The notes below the pieces were generated by a model that saw only the letters and a list, made by a program, of their open reading frames with translations, searched no databases and was not told the origin of the DNA. A stretch of DNA of 64,000 nucleotides from Alitta virens. Lineage: Eukaryota; Annelida; Polychaeta; Phyllodocida; Nereididae. A program made the translations under genes and the position numbers. How positions within the stretch are numbered: position 1 is the first letter of the stretch; the number at the start of each line of letters is the position of its first letter. Shown here one piece after another: positions 42,721-54,840 of this stretch. The stretch lies in assembly GCA_932294295.1 (NCBI GenBank), contig OW028584.1, forward strand, positions 5,092,907 through 5,156,906, in the 5' to 3' direction.

Positions 42721-43623
42721 ATGCCTGACTCATTGTTACTCATTCTTTATTAGTATTAAACCTTGGCAAATGGAAATTTATCTGAAATATTAGAAATATG
42801 TACTTTTAGATCTGACTTCGAGTGGCCAGTTATAGCCAGGTAGTTCCGTTTAGTGGCAGGTTTTATCGTATAACAGAAAGGCTGTTTTTAATGAAACTAA
42901 CTTGATTACTGGCGTTATCATGAGGATGAAAGTTTAATATAACATGCTACTCAGAAGTATATAGGCCTACTTCTATTTTTGCTTGAAACCATCTACTTTT
43001 AAAGTGATTTGCTCCAAAATTACTGGTGTTATATAACTTTTGAAAATTAAGATGACTAGATAAATTTATGCTTTAAATATTGATTATTATGGTATTTCTG
43101 TGTGGTTGTCTGTTTTATCATGGAGACAATGGTTTTATGATGTAACCATGCTTTGGCCTTACTATTTCATAACGTCTCCATTCAGGTTTCATCACTGAGT
43201 GAATGCTGCCATATAACAATAGTGGAGTTGAATACAGGCAGTTACGTGTATTAGCAAATGCCTGAACTATAAGTTATCACATGTATATTTTGAGAATACA
43301 GGAATTTATTCCACAAGGTTGTCATATTTCCTGAAGCCAAAGTCTCAGTGGCAATGACGATTCACCACCCTGACAAGTCACCCTGTATGGGAGTATGCGA
43401 TTCACCTGTTGATAGCCATTCAAATTTAGTTAAAATCATAACGCATCATATGCACTATGCAGCTCCTGATAAAAACTCTGGTAAATTATCATTGTAGGAC
43501 CATAATTATTTCTTTTAGAAAGATCCTGGATAGCAACCTAGATCGATGAATTATAAAATTTAAAATTCAACATCAATTACGTCTGTCTTTGGTAGCTAGT
43601 CATATGTGTTCTGCCAAAAACTT

Positions 43624-43661
43624 GTTCCGTTCCGCAAAGTACAGTTATCCCCATGGATAAC
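43624..43661. repeat. Palindromic junction 3 (right arm degraded)
   Basis: The left arm GTTCCGTTCCGCAAAGTACA and GTTATCCC are intact. After CCATGGATAAC the sequence diverges (AGAGGTTTTC), so only half is preserved. Confidence 0.75.
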
Positions 43662-43783
43662 AGAGGTTTTCACGTGAGATGGGCCTAAGGAGGCCTTATA
43701 ACTCATTGAGTCATTTGACCAAGAGGTTAGTCAGTCATAGCCACCACAATTTTCAAAATATAGTAATTCTCCAAGAATGCTAG

Positions 43784-44717
43784 TCGATTCGGCCTTCGGC
43801 CAGTTCGGCCCGGCCGAAAGGACCCGTTTAACTGAGTCGATTCGGCCTACGAAAAAAGTCGGTTCGGCTCCCTGTACATTAGCATTGAGGCCGAACGGAC
43901 CCGGTTCTGTCCATTCGGTCTAAGAAATTAGTCTATTCGGCTCTGACGAATGTCCGGCCGCGGGTTCGGCCGGCCGCCAAATAATACTTTTTCTGCCCTT
44001 ATCATCCTCCCCCCCTGTCGCCGCTAAGAAATATATCTTGATAACTAATCATGATAGAATGATGCTATTTACACCTAATTGTTCGCGGTATCGAGCCCTT
44101 TTAAAACAAAGAACTTTGTTTTCTGCAATTCTATTTAAAGCACTGCATTCACTCAATGTCCAATTAAAAAAAAAAAAAATTATGATAAAGCAATATATTA
44201 TATAATAAATACTTTAACAACTGTAAATATTACAATTGAGTCACATTGTAGTGATTTAGAGAAGATTTCTTTAAGCAATTCCATGGATGTAAGCATCCCA
44301 GTACTCGTAGATGTTGTATTGTAGTCGGCTATACTTGGCACACTGATACCTGGTCATCTTAGTCCATACAACATGGTATTTCCTACAGCAGCACATTTGA
44401 ATTGTATTTAGATTTAGATTTTATCTAAATAGGTTTCAAATTTATTTGTAAATATATATAAATTAAAACAAACATAAATGTTTTATTTATTAATATGTGT
44501 TTTAATTTTTACACTTGCATCATCTCATTCTTTCAAGTAATATCACAAAGCATTTCCAATTGCATTCAATTCTTTCTTTATTCCTTTATCCAGTGCATCA
44601 AAGCATCAATTAATAATTGAAAAAAAAAACATTCCTTTCATTAGGATTGCACAACTCAGCTGGCAGACCGAATAGTCTTGTTTTGGCGGGGCCGAACAGG
44701 CTCAAGGCCGAAACAAC
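43784..44717. mobile_element. TIR element with TTCGGCC-repeat ends, about 930 bp
   Basis: 43784-43990 is a GC-rich array of GTCGATTCGGCC- and GGTTCGGC-like units. 44655-44717 carries the inverted counterpart (GACCGAATAGTC, GGGGCCGAACAGG, AGGCCGAAAC). The AT-rich middle is non-coding. The arms are unequal in length and the ends uncertain. Confidence 0.55.
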
Positions 44718-44719
44718 CT

Positions 44720-47700
44720 GCTACCTTCTCCAACATGCTTACAACACCTATTATACAACTGTAGACATTGGTATAAAGCAGATGCTGATCTATCCATAAG
44801 AATACAATGTACTTTTTAATTTTTTTGGGCAAAGTTAAATTTTCAATCTATCTATCTATATATCGAAATACTGAAATATATATCATGTATTATATAATAT
44901 CCAGCAAAGATCCCTGAAAGCCCTAAAATCGCGTGTTGCACCTGCTATTTATATAAGAAGGTACGTTGAGTGTGGTGGACTTTGCATTGACAACAATACA
45001 CAAAACTATTGAATGATTAGCTCCCATCTACTGTTTTTTATTTTTTTAATCTCATACAGAGCAATTCATTTTATGATCTCACTGAAATATTTAGTCAAAT
45101 GTCTTGGTTACAACTTCACTTTTTTCTGCATAATGAGCATATTATCTACTTTTCTTTTTCTCAGACACTAAGACTTAAAAAAGAAAACGTCGACTTTGAA
45201 AATGAAATGAATGTAATACAAGTTTCATAGCTAAGTTATTGAGTGAGTACTTATTTTCCCTTGAGATTCGAGTAATTTCTGAGAAACGTACTTGTAAAGT
45301 TGGGATATGTTCAGGCCTATATTTGTCAAAAAGAAATAAACTGTTTATCACACAGAGAGTACATGCTGTTTAACGCACCAGACAATTTGTACTTTTTGGT
45401 AATCTTATGTAATACTTATGTAATACTTTAAAGATATCATGAATTTATCTGCTTCTGGTGCTGCTGGTGTTTGCCTCACCCTGCTCATTCACTGAGGTCT
45501 TTCCGCAGGGGCGCACATCCTGGGGGTAATGGGGGGGGGATGTACCCCTACAAAGCAAGTTGGGGGGGGGGGGGTGACGATAATGTAAGTATCCCCCCCC
45601 CCCCGAGGATATTTACAGTATGAAGTCACTATGAACAGCATGCTTCAATGTTTAAACAAAATAATTCAGTCAGTTAAATGATAGATTAAATCCAATAATG
45701 CTGTCATATGGCATTGTTTTTGTTAAAGCTTTTCTTGTATTTAGTTTTGTTTTCTCTACTGTGTTAATTAATTATTATCTGTTTTTTTTGGCTGTTGTGG
45801 TTCTCATATAATTTAGCATACAGAATTGATAGACTACCAGGGGCATCCTGTATAGCGTCACTTACGTGATTTAAAGGATGTCTATTTGTTTATGGATTTG
45901 GTGAATAAACTCCCTTTCTCTTGTTGATCAAAATTTCTTGAGGTATTACTCAAAAATAGACACAGTGTAACATTTGGACAATGCTTGTCATGCAAATAAA
46001 GAACTATTATGTTAGTGTACAGTCAATAAGCCATCCAAAGGACTTCTAGAGATAGATAGCTTCAAATAGGGCTTGTAGCCATAAATAGTTCCCACTGTTC
46101 AGTGGTACCAATGCAGCAATTTACCGAGTTGACATGAACTGCATTGTATATGGCTGTAATGCCAGTGAATTGTATGCTCTTAACAAATAGCTGAATTCAA
46201 ACAAATCATCTCCAAGACCATAAATCTTAGGGTTCATTTTAACATAGAAATATTGATTCTGAACCCGTATCATCTACCATGCAGTCCCATGAACCTTATG
46301 ATATGATGTTGACAAAGCAGTACATGTATAATTGTAGGCCCGTATGTAATTCATCCCAGGGTTTATGCCTATGACTAAATATTTTTGTCAGTCATTTTTT
46401 TTATGATATTATGTTTGTGTTTGGTTGTAAAGTATTAACACCCTGTAAATACCATAAATACGCTATATACATACAGTATATTTGTACTAAGTTCAGTAAC
46501 TGCTCTAAGTAACTTACAGAGACTCGTAGCCTTTTCATTTTTGTTTCTGAGTGTTTCCCATATATATTTACAACATTTCATATAAATGTCACTATTTCTA
46601 TTTATTTTAATAATTCATCAGAGATGTCTTAGTTGCATTGTAAGTGTGGACATTTTTTAGGCCTATATGAAGCCCCCTAGAAACATAATTGGGTCTTCAA
46701 CGTTTACATTGGGGGGCACGGGCGCTGGGCGCTGATAGCTGGCCCCTATACAAAAAACCTCATCTATAGGTCTAAATGAGTCTCCATGGACAGATAACCT
46801 TGAAAAATGTTATCAGCAATGCACACTATCTATCTATCTATCTTTCTATCTATCTATCTATTTTAACTAAGGATTTACTGAAAAACAAAACATTTATATA
46901 ATAAATATTTTGCTAAAATAAAACAAAAATTTATCTATTTATCTATCTATTCAAATATGATTCAAGTACGTGCCACTGGCGGATCCAGGGGGGGGGGGCA
47001 CATCCCGTCACCCTTCCCCTTAACACCCCCCCCCCCTTTAATTCAGTCCCATAAATCCACGGGTGCCCATTAACCCCAGTTGGTCAACTGATACATTTGC
47101 ATACATGATTTTAGACAGTATAAAATTAACCGGAGTGTGCATGTTTTGCATGCATATTTAAAAAAAAAGCCGGGGGTCGGGTATATAAGGCCACAATCGC
47201 GGCACCCCATCATTCTGGGTTTGGCCTTCAAGCAGTCAACATCTCACACCCCCTTACACAAGAACTTGAATATCTAAATAAACAGTGTAAATGTGCATAT
47301 CTTTGCATAATTCGTTTTGGGGGACCAAGTTTAGTCATGGAGTCACCAGAAATTTGTGTTTTCGACGTGTTTGATACACCGGGCATGGATGTGATTGGCT
47401 GATGGTCACACATGATATTTTAGACTCCACCCTCTGAGATGCATTGATTGTAAACACCAAGCAACCACGTGGTTTGCTTACCAGACATGATTGCCTGATA
47501 GTAATACATTCAAATGTATCCTCAAAAGTACCTCAAATAATTTGAGTGCCAGTCTCAATTCCGAGTGGTACATATTGGATTGCATCTTTTCAGTGTCATA
47601 TCATAAATAATTTCAAAGCAAAGTCATCCATGTTATTCCAAGTACAGCAAAGTACTATAATCCATAATTTGACTGAAATGTTCTTATAATTACATTGCTA

Positions 47701-48770
47701 TTCCTGTCAAATGACTGCTTCATGAATGTATACATATGATGCTTCACTCACTGACATCTATTCTAGAATGCTGCTTTTGCAAAATAGCAAAAGAGTTGGG
47801 AGGGGGGGGGGGGCGTAAGGGGGTACAATAGGGAATTAGCAAGGAGACAATAGCACCCCAAATCTGACGTTGGTTCCACATGCTCATGTGGCATTATGTA
47901 ACACCTTTGAATATGACCATGTAACTTATGTTTGAAGTTGACACCATTAATTTATATCACAGGGTTAATATATTTATATTTGGTAAATTCCCAACTGCCA
48001 AATTTTCATATCAGATTACTCCTGTTAATTGTACAGATTTCGATGCTTTTTATACTAATATAACCCATGCAGAAACATTATTCAAGCCATTTCTTGCTAT
48101 AGTAGTAAATTTCTTCATTTGACTTGCAGATAGATCGTTTTTTTTCATGAGGTAAATGATAGATAGATAGATAGACAGAACTACCTAACTATCTGTCTAA
48201 CTTTTGTCTATTTAATTTTATCTATTTAATTTTATCATTTAATTTTAGCTATCATTTGTTTTATGCATATTTATGATAAAGGTTTACTCTATTTCTTTAA
48301 ATATTGAATTGACAGGTGTGTTCATCTTAGTTTACATTGCAAAGCAACAGTCAAGTGTGCTCTAACCCCATAGTCATTTGTCAGTCTGACGCAATGACCA
48401 TTGCTGATTACCCAATGACTACAAAGGTATTCAGCAGTTTCTAGAACCCCAATCCCATTATATGGTATGTTGCGCTAATTGCCGACCAAGGGGTAATCGC
48501 TACCCCTAGACCCGCGGAAACATATTGGCAATGCAAGTCTATTTGTTGCATGTATTAATTCAAATATAGATATGCGTTTATTCGTTCTGTTGCAATTTCT
48601 TTTCTAACTATAGTATAATCAAAAATAAATTTCCTCTTTAATTTTTGGTTTTTTGTTATGATCACAAAGAAGCTGCATAATTACAATGGAGAATATAACA
48701 AAATTCTGGACTATATATAACAAGGCACAAGCATCCTGTGCAATAGATCATACTTTTGAGCATGCAAGGT
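44720..48770. other. Repeat-rich non-coding stretch of the 17-kb element
   Basis: No gene. It holds long G and C homopolymers (about 45528-45605, 46990-47036, 47803-47813), (CTAT)n at 46826-46861, a lone GGGCGCTGGGCGCTG terminus at about 46720 and short GATA/GACA runs at about 48160-48180. A piece at about 45450 (GCTGCTGGTGTTTGCCTCAC) is the inverse of pieces at 38130 and 53305. Confidence 0.55.
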
Positions 48771-48775
48771 CATCT

Positions 48776-48826
48776 GTTTCGCAATGTACAGTTATCCCAT
48801 GGGATAACTGTATTTTGCGGAACGAA
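48776..48826. repeat. Palindromic junction 4
   Basis: GTTTCGCAATGTACAGTTAT, CCCATGGG centre, then ATAACTGTATTTTGCGGAAC: nearly perfect palindrome. Confidence 0.87.
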
Positions 48827-49642
48827 CCGAAACAAGGGGCCACCAGAGGTCAGCTTGTGAAATAGCTCAGGTCATTGTAACTGCTTTTCCTACTTTTAAA
48901 ACAACCCAACCTTGGAATTGTAAACTTTTAAAAGTGTGCATAAAAATCGATCAATTACTAAATCAATCAATCAATCAGTTTCTGAAAGGAGTTTGCTTTA
49001 TAAAAAGTTATCAGTCATCATTTTAATGATTTCTATAACATTACGGAATAAAGATATCGGGTCATTATGGACTATTGATTGCTAAAATGCCCCCCCCCCC
49101 CCCCCTTTTCTTCCACTTATAGGGGAACTCGAGGAAATTAGTATGTTAATTGTAAAAGTTAAATAAGATATAAAAAAAAATATTGCAGTGTCAGAAAGAA
49201 ATTTCTTGAAGTACAATTTTCACGATCCACCGAAACGCTGGGGGTCGCCATTACTACATGCGCTTTCAAGTGATGAATGCTATGTGAAATAGAATTGCCA
49301 ACACATGAATTCAATGGGTAATGTCAGCACAGGTCCAAGTTAGAAAATTGGTTATTACCACAGGATTATTTTATAGTAATAAAGAAACAACTTTTAAGCC
49401 TGTTTCATTTCAAGATGGCTGCTCTTAGAATTTTGCTGAAGTTGTCTGATGGTGACAAAATAATCAATTTTTGCATTTTACAAAATAGATAAAACAAATT
49501 AAGAATTTCTTTGAAATTTGAAAATTTCGACAGCAAAAATTAATTATAAATGCACGAATAAAGGTATTAATAATTTATATATTATTATTGATATATTTTG
49601 TAAATAAGTTATTAGGAGGGAAAAGTCACAGAAGTAATCTTG

Positions 49643-49784
49643 TTGTTGCCTTTGAAGTGGTGAGAACAAGGAGGCAGTGTTGCAGACATATGTGGACATT
49701 TAGATAACATCTATCACCACCTTGTTAATGGGAAATTTTCCACCACCTGAAGACCGTAAAATCTCATAAATAGGCATGGCTAAT
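49643..49784. repeat. Conserved 140-bp block, copy B
   Basis: Paralogue of 40511-40650, with a long identical core (GCAGACATATGTGGACATTT). Neighbouring DNA is far more diverged. Confidence 0.85.
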
Positions 49785-49913
49785 CGGGAAAGTATTTTCT
49801 AGTCCAGGACAATTATGCCAATAAATCTCAGGTCATTCGTGGTCACTGCATGATGCTTTAAGCTGTTTTTCTATCCGATTTTTTGAAAGATAGCCTGCTT
49901 GTTTACGTTTTGT

Positions 49914-50235
49914 ATAGATAGATAGATAGATAGATAATTTATTAAACATATTTACACAGGGTGTATACAATCAGTAGACCTGTTTTTCATGTAGGCCCTG
50001 TAAAATCATTATGTACAAATAGATAGTACAACTAAAAGCAGAAATAAAAACATGCAATAAATAGATAAAATAATGATGATAAAATCACATTGCTAAAACA
50101 TGAACTTTTAGTGCGCATTTAAAAGCATTGAAATTATTAATATCCTTAATATGATTAGGTAAAATACTCCAATAAATAGCACCACAATAAGAGCTTGGTC
50201 TTGGCATATAAAAATTCATAGGATGACTCCTAGCA
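49914..50235 (-). pseudogene. LINE C-terminus and 3' tail
   Basis: The minus strand reads MPRPSSYCGAIYWSILPNHI then KDINNFNAFKCALKVHVLAM and a stop, the typical terminus of CR1/Jockey-like LINE ORF2. It ends at a (TATC)n tail at about 49914-49935. It is 5'-truncated at about 50235. Confidence 0.7.
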
Positions 50236-50391
50236 TGGAGTCACTAGAGACTCCATGCTCCTAGTGGATAAACCATTTACATCAAATTGCATTGTAACAG
50301 TATCACTTAAATGATGTTTCGGAATGGTTTCTACAATTATATGCATGTCTATTTAGATTCTGAGTTCTAATTAGGACATACCCCATGTATG

Positions 50392-50392
50392 T

Positions 50393-50456
<64 letters not shown>

Positions 50457-50552
50457 CTAGACAGACAGACAGACAGCTAGACAGACAGACAGACAGCTAG
50501 ACAGACAGACAGACAGATAGATAGATATATAGATAGATAGATAGATAGATAT

Positions 50553-50596
<44 letters not shown>

Positions 50597-50745
50597 CTCG
50601 ACAGACAGACAGACAGCTAGACAGACAGACAGACAGATAGATAGATAGACAGACAGGCAGATAGACAGACAGGCAGATAGATAGATATATAGATAGATAG
50701 ACAGATAGATAGATACTATTACATAGATAGATAGATAGATAGACT
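50392..50745. repeat. GATA/GACA microsatellite, about 350 bp
   Basis: Blocks of pure GATA alternate with GACA punctuated by GACAGCTA, giving a nested higher-order pattern. Minus-strand frames reading Leu-Ser-Ile-Tyr are artefacts of this repeat. Confidence 0.95.
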
Positions 50746-50749
50746 TCAA

Positions 50750-52560
50750 CCTTACTACATCACACTTTGGCCTTGATATTTTGCCCAATCCTCTTAACCT
50801 GATCGTAAACTTGCCAGTGAGGACACCCTGCAATTACCCACGACTGTTATTGAATTAAAAAAAATGGGGGGGGGGGGGGGCTCATCTTAGTTCGCTGTAT
50901 TGTGCAAATATATTTAAAAAAAATATTATGCGCATGATATAGCATAGCATAGTGCAGCTCTCTGGTTGATTTTAAAATTGTGTAGCTTTTTGTACCCCCC
51001 ATGCTCCCCAAAAATTGGCAAGCAATTGCACAGAGGAAATTATTTAAATACATATATATATACACAGTATACAACAACTAATAGTATCATGGCGCCGATT
51101 ACTAAAAGCAGTGCAGTCCTGTGGGTTAATATTCACAATCTGGCTTAAGCAGTCTCTGGGCACCCTGAGCGCTGGTTGCCGATTACAAAAAGCCATTTGC
51201 GCCAGCAATTAAAAGTAAATCATACTTGCAAACTCTTCAAATACAGAAATTTTTGTATTACTATCATTTTAAGTATATTTTTCCTAATTTCTGTTTGCAA
51301 TAGGATGATGTTCACAAATCTGTTGTTTATCAAAGTTAACACAGTTCAATAATGATTTAATGTCTCACTTCTAGAAAACTCTCTTTTTGTTCGAGTGACC
51401 AGTTACTTATGAATTTAATTGAGAATTACAGCTTATTTGTAAGCCTCAGGTCAGTTTTATTTATGTTTATTCTTGATTAATAGAAATGCAGTGACAGCAG
51501 TGTCATCCAAGCATGGATAGTACATCAGAGATGCATTCTACATCGGTTTCAACTCTTATTTGTAGAAAAAATAAAAATGGCAGAATTCTGGCAATTAAAG
51601 AGGTAATAGAATGAAAGTTACTATTTTTAATGAAACAATAATCACTATGCTATGTATAACATATCCAGAGATTCAAGTTCTCCAACTTAGGCCTTCAATC
51701 TGCAAAAACATGCACTCTTGTCTCCATGGACGAACCTAGTTACCGTTGCTAATAAGGGGCAGTCAGGAAGGTGCGGCTTATGCTGTCAAAGCCGGATTGG
51801 TCATGATATTTTTGTGATCTTCTACAACATTGCTGGTGTTCTATCACCTAGTCAATGTAATTTGAAGTTAGAGAGCTATTTTGAAAATCAAGATGACGGT
51901 GTTTTGAACGGAGCACATCTCTAAAAGTTTAACAATTTCATAATGTGTCCATGCAGGTTTCATCACTTTGTGAATGCTGCCATATAAACGCAGATTCTTC
52001 AACTTAAGCTATTTTGCAATACGTGCCTTTTCAATAAGTAGGCATAATTGTAAATTTAAAAAAAACCTCACAGAAACTATACTTGTCGTGGTGAGGCTGA
52101 ATACAAGCAAAATTCAATCAGCCCATATCAGTACAACATGTTATGGGGTACTGCCCATATATATAAGCAATGATAAGGAGTTATAAGCAAATGCCTGTAC
52201 ATTGCATTAAGATCATTAGGCCTAAATCATTTTACATATATGCGCTATGCAACTCGCTAAAATTCAGTTAAAATTATCATTATACGACAACAATTATTTA
52301 AGAACTCTAGTTCCATTGTAAATTTGTTTCTTTAGAAAGATCCTGGAAAGCAACCTAGATGTTGAATTATAGCCTAAAATTTCAAGTTCTTGTGGAATCA
52401 CGGGAGTAGATGCAGTCTTGGTGAGGTAAAGTTTTAAAATTCAACATCTTTAGGTTCATTAGTTTGCTGCTTTGATAGCAACGCTGACCTTTCACTGAGC
52501 CTGGTTGCAGATTACAAACCACCCTGGTGTAGTGGAGACCTCTGGTGTTGTCTGCCTACA
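50750..52560. other. Right part of paralogous segment B
   Basis: No gene. It carries a partial GGCGCC...GATTAC-AAAAAGCC MITE end (51092-51200). Segment-specific homologies to copy A include CAGGTTTCATCACT and GAATGCTGCCATATAA at 51955-51987 (compare 43185-43220), and AGAAAGATCCTGGA at about 52335 (compare 43518). Confidence 0.55.
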
Positions 52561-52563
52561 ACT

Positions 52564-52618
52564 TGTTCCGTTCCGCAAAGTACAGTTATCCCATGGGATA
52601 ACTGTACTTTGCGGAACA
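52564..52618. repeat. Palindromic junction 5 (most perfect copy)
   Basis: GTTCCGCAAAGTACAGTTAT | CCCATGGG | ATAACTGTACTTTGCGGAAC is a perfect palindrome over 48 bp; a GTTCC flank precedes it on the left. Confidence 0.9.
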
Positions 52619-52983
52619 GACATTTTCTGCAAAGATGTGCCTTAAAGTTTAGGTTAAAGTAGCTAGGAGTAGGGGGAGTCTTCGTTACACATTAATTTTG
52701 CTGCTTATATTTACTAATAGAACAATGTTACTGTCAATATGCACTTAAATACAGGATTTTATGCACATTTTGACTGTGTCTAGATTAGAATTACTGACTA
52801 TTGAGGTCATTAACTTCTAGAAATATTGCATTCTAAGCCAATATAGTTCATGTGCATGCACAGGCAGGTAATATTTCAATTTGAAGTACTATTACAGATA
52901 CTTATAATTCATAATGCATTTTGGTCTCTGTTATTATTCCAAAGAAGTTCCACTTTTGAATTCGTTCAGCAATAAATCAATCA

Positions 52984-53052
52984 GTCAATCTATCTGTCTG
53001 TCTGTCTAGCTGTCTAGCTGTCTGTCTGTCTGTATATCTATCTATCTGTCTA
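52984..53052. repeat. (CTGT)n/(CTAT)n microsatellite
   Basis: CTATCTGTCTGTCTGTCTAG-type units including CTAGCTGT interruptions, the reverse of the pattern at 50392-50745. Confidence 0.9.
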
Positions 53053-53396
53053 TTTTTCATTTCTTTCATAGAAAGGTAACATGGTGTTTTGTGCCTTTTA
53101 TAAGAACATTGAATGAGGTGGTAACCTTGCATTTAAAACTCCATCAAGAAAGTTAAACTCAGTTTTAAGTAATAAGGGTAACAGTTAGGGTAGGACCGTA
53201 GGAATGGACGGTCATTAAATCTATCGGCCTAGGTCCCTTAATAAGGTATTGTAGGTGCCACAAAAGCAGCAGCATCAGTTGCACCACTAGCAGTGGCTGT
53301 GCTGGGTGAGACAAACACCAGCAGCAGCAGTGCAGCATCTATATTCTAGACATTTTGAATGGTCTTCAGCGCATAATTGGACATCTGCAAATGTTT

Positions 53397-53454
53397 GTTC
53401 TGTTCCATTAAGTACAGTTATCCCACTGGATAACTGTATTTAGCGAAACGGAAC
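53397..53454. repeat. Palindromic junction 6
   Basis: GTTCTGTTCCATTAAGTACA, GTTATCCCACTGGATAAC centre, then TGTATTTAGCGAAACGGAAC: same motif with point changes in both arms. Confidence 0.85.
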
Positions 53455-53989
53455 AACATGGAATATAATAGCTTGGATATTTATCCAAGATAATATATAG
53501 CACGTAATGCAAACCCTCCCCAGGCCCCCCTTTCAACCCCCCCCCCCTTTTAGTAAATTAAATCCCATATATTTCACGGATGCCAATTAACCCACTGATA
53601 GCCATCTCGCAAGTATACAGTGCAGCTATTGATATAGGCCTATACAGACACAGTGCAAGATTCATGTATCTTGACATTTTCTGAAGTGACCCCCCTTTCT
53701 GTTTCGTTCCGTTTCGTTTCGCAAAGTACAGTTAGCCGATAATACTGAACAAGACTCTGAACTAACTGATTTATTTCATAACTGATAAAATTTATTTGCG
53801 CGCTGCATGAGAGGGGGCGGACGTGACCACATGACTTGCTCGCCTTTGCCTACCATGATACAGCAGCCTGCAAGTCCATTTTAGGAGGATGTATGCATTA
53901 TATACTCTTCATTACGTCTGTCTAATCCGATCGTGATCCGCGCCATTAATAACCATTATTAGTATAGGACTAACCAATGCAGTTGTCAC

Positions 53990-54350
53990 AGTGATTAATA
54001 ATTGAATACAATACATAAAATGGAACCACTCTGAAAACTCACAAGTCAAATTATTTCTTATCCTATTAGATATACAAATAGCAATGATTATTCTGTGAGT
54101 GTTCAACATACTCTAACCAGAATATCAATGTATGATGTCAGACTATATAGTAGAAAAAGGACTAAGGCTGGTGCATGAGTCACATGAATTATAATTGAAT
54201 GCAATACATAAAATGGAACCACTTTGATAAGCTTAACAGTCACATGTCCTTTTTATAGATAACTTTATCACCAACTCTGTGGGTGTTCAACATGAACTAA
54301 CCAGGATATCAATGTAGGAAGTCAGATGTGATTAAGCAATGTGCAGAAGT
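53990..54350. repeat. About 190-bp tandem duplication
   Basis: ACATAAAATGGAACCACT occurs at about 54013 and 54206, each followed by GTGTTCAACAT and CAGGATATCAATGTA-like sequence. A third, more diverged copy lies at about 57985-58105. Confidence 0.7.
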
Positions 54351-54840
54351 ATACTGATAATACGGTAAAAAATAGTTTTACCTCAATAATATTAATCATC
54401 CTCAACAACAAAAAGTTGGAAAGTATTATGTATCCAGTGAGTGGGTGGATAATTGAAAAATAAAATTTCTGGAGCAGAACATGAACACAATGCCCTCACC
54501 CAAATAAATTAATAAATTTCAAATTGTTTATAAGCTAATTGCATGTTTTGGTTGTCATGTTGACATATTTCAGCTATGTTTTATGAAATAAGACAAAAAC
54601 TAAATCCTTTGCCCTAGTTGAGGAGCTGAACTGAAACACTGCTGCCCTGGTGTGTTTTAGGTCATTTTCAGCTTGCAAATTTGTTGCTGTTCCATTACAC
54701 AGAAGTTGTAAGAATGTCATGAAATGCAGAGTAGATTACCCAAACATTTCTGCAACATTGCCGAAACATTGCTGATATTATTTCCAGTAGTGTTTTAACA
54801 ACGTCCCTACAACATATCTATTTAATTTGCATATCATTTT

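Larger units (their letters stand above)
36633..53738. mobile_element. 17.1-kb composite element with 65-bp TIRs and 6-bp target duplication
   Basis: The left terminus (36633-36697) and the right terminus (53674-53738) are inverted repeats, 62 of 65 bases identical. They begin CGGCTAACTGTACTTTGCGG and later contain GGGGGGTCACTTCAG. ATAATA flanks both ends (36627-36632; 53739-53744). Length and a 6-bp duplication fit Polinton/Maverick elements, but the termini do not start with AG, and no polymerase B, integrase, ATPase, protease or capsid frame is visible. The interior is an array of palindrome-bounded segments with nested MITEs, LINE fragments and homopolymers. It may be a giant non-autonomous element or a composite of related small elements. 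Confidence 0.65.

Noticed and set aside
50477..50833. 118-codon minus-strand ORF rich in Leu-Ser-Ile-Tyr/Cys-Leu
   Set aside because: Translation of the GATA/GACA microsatellite; no coding evidence.
36633..53738. Calling the 17-kb element a Polinton/Maverick outright
   Set aside because: Size and duplication length fit, but the termini lack AG and no Polinton gene is visible.
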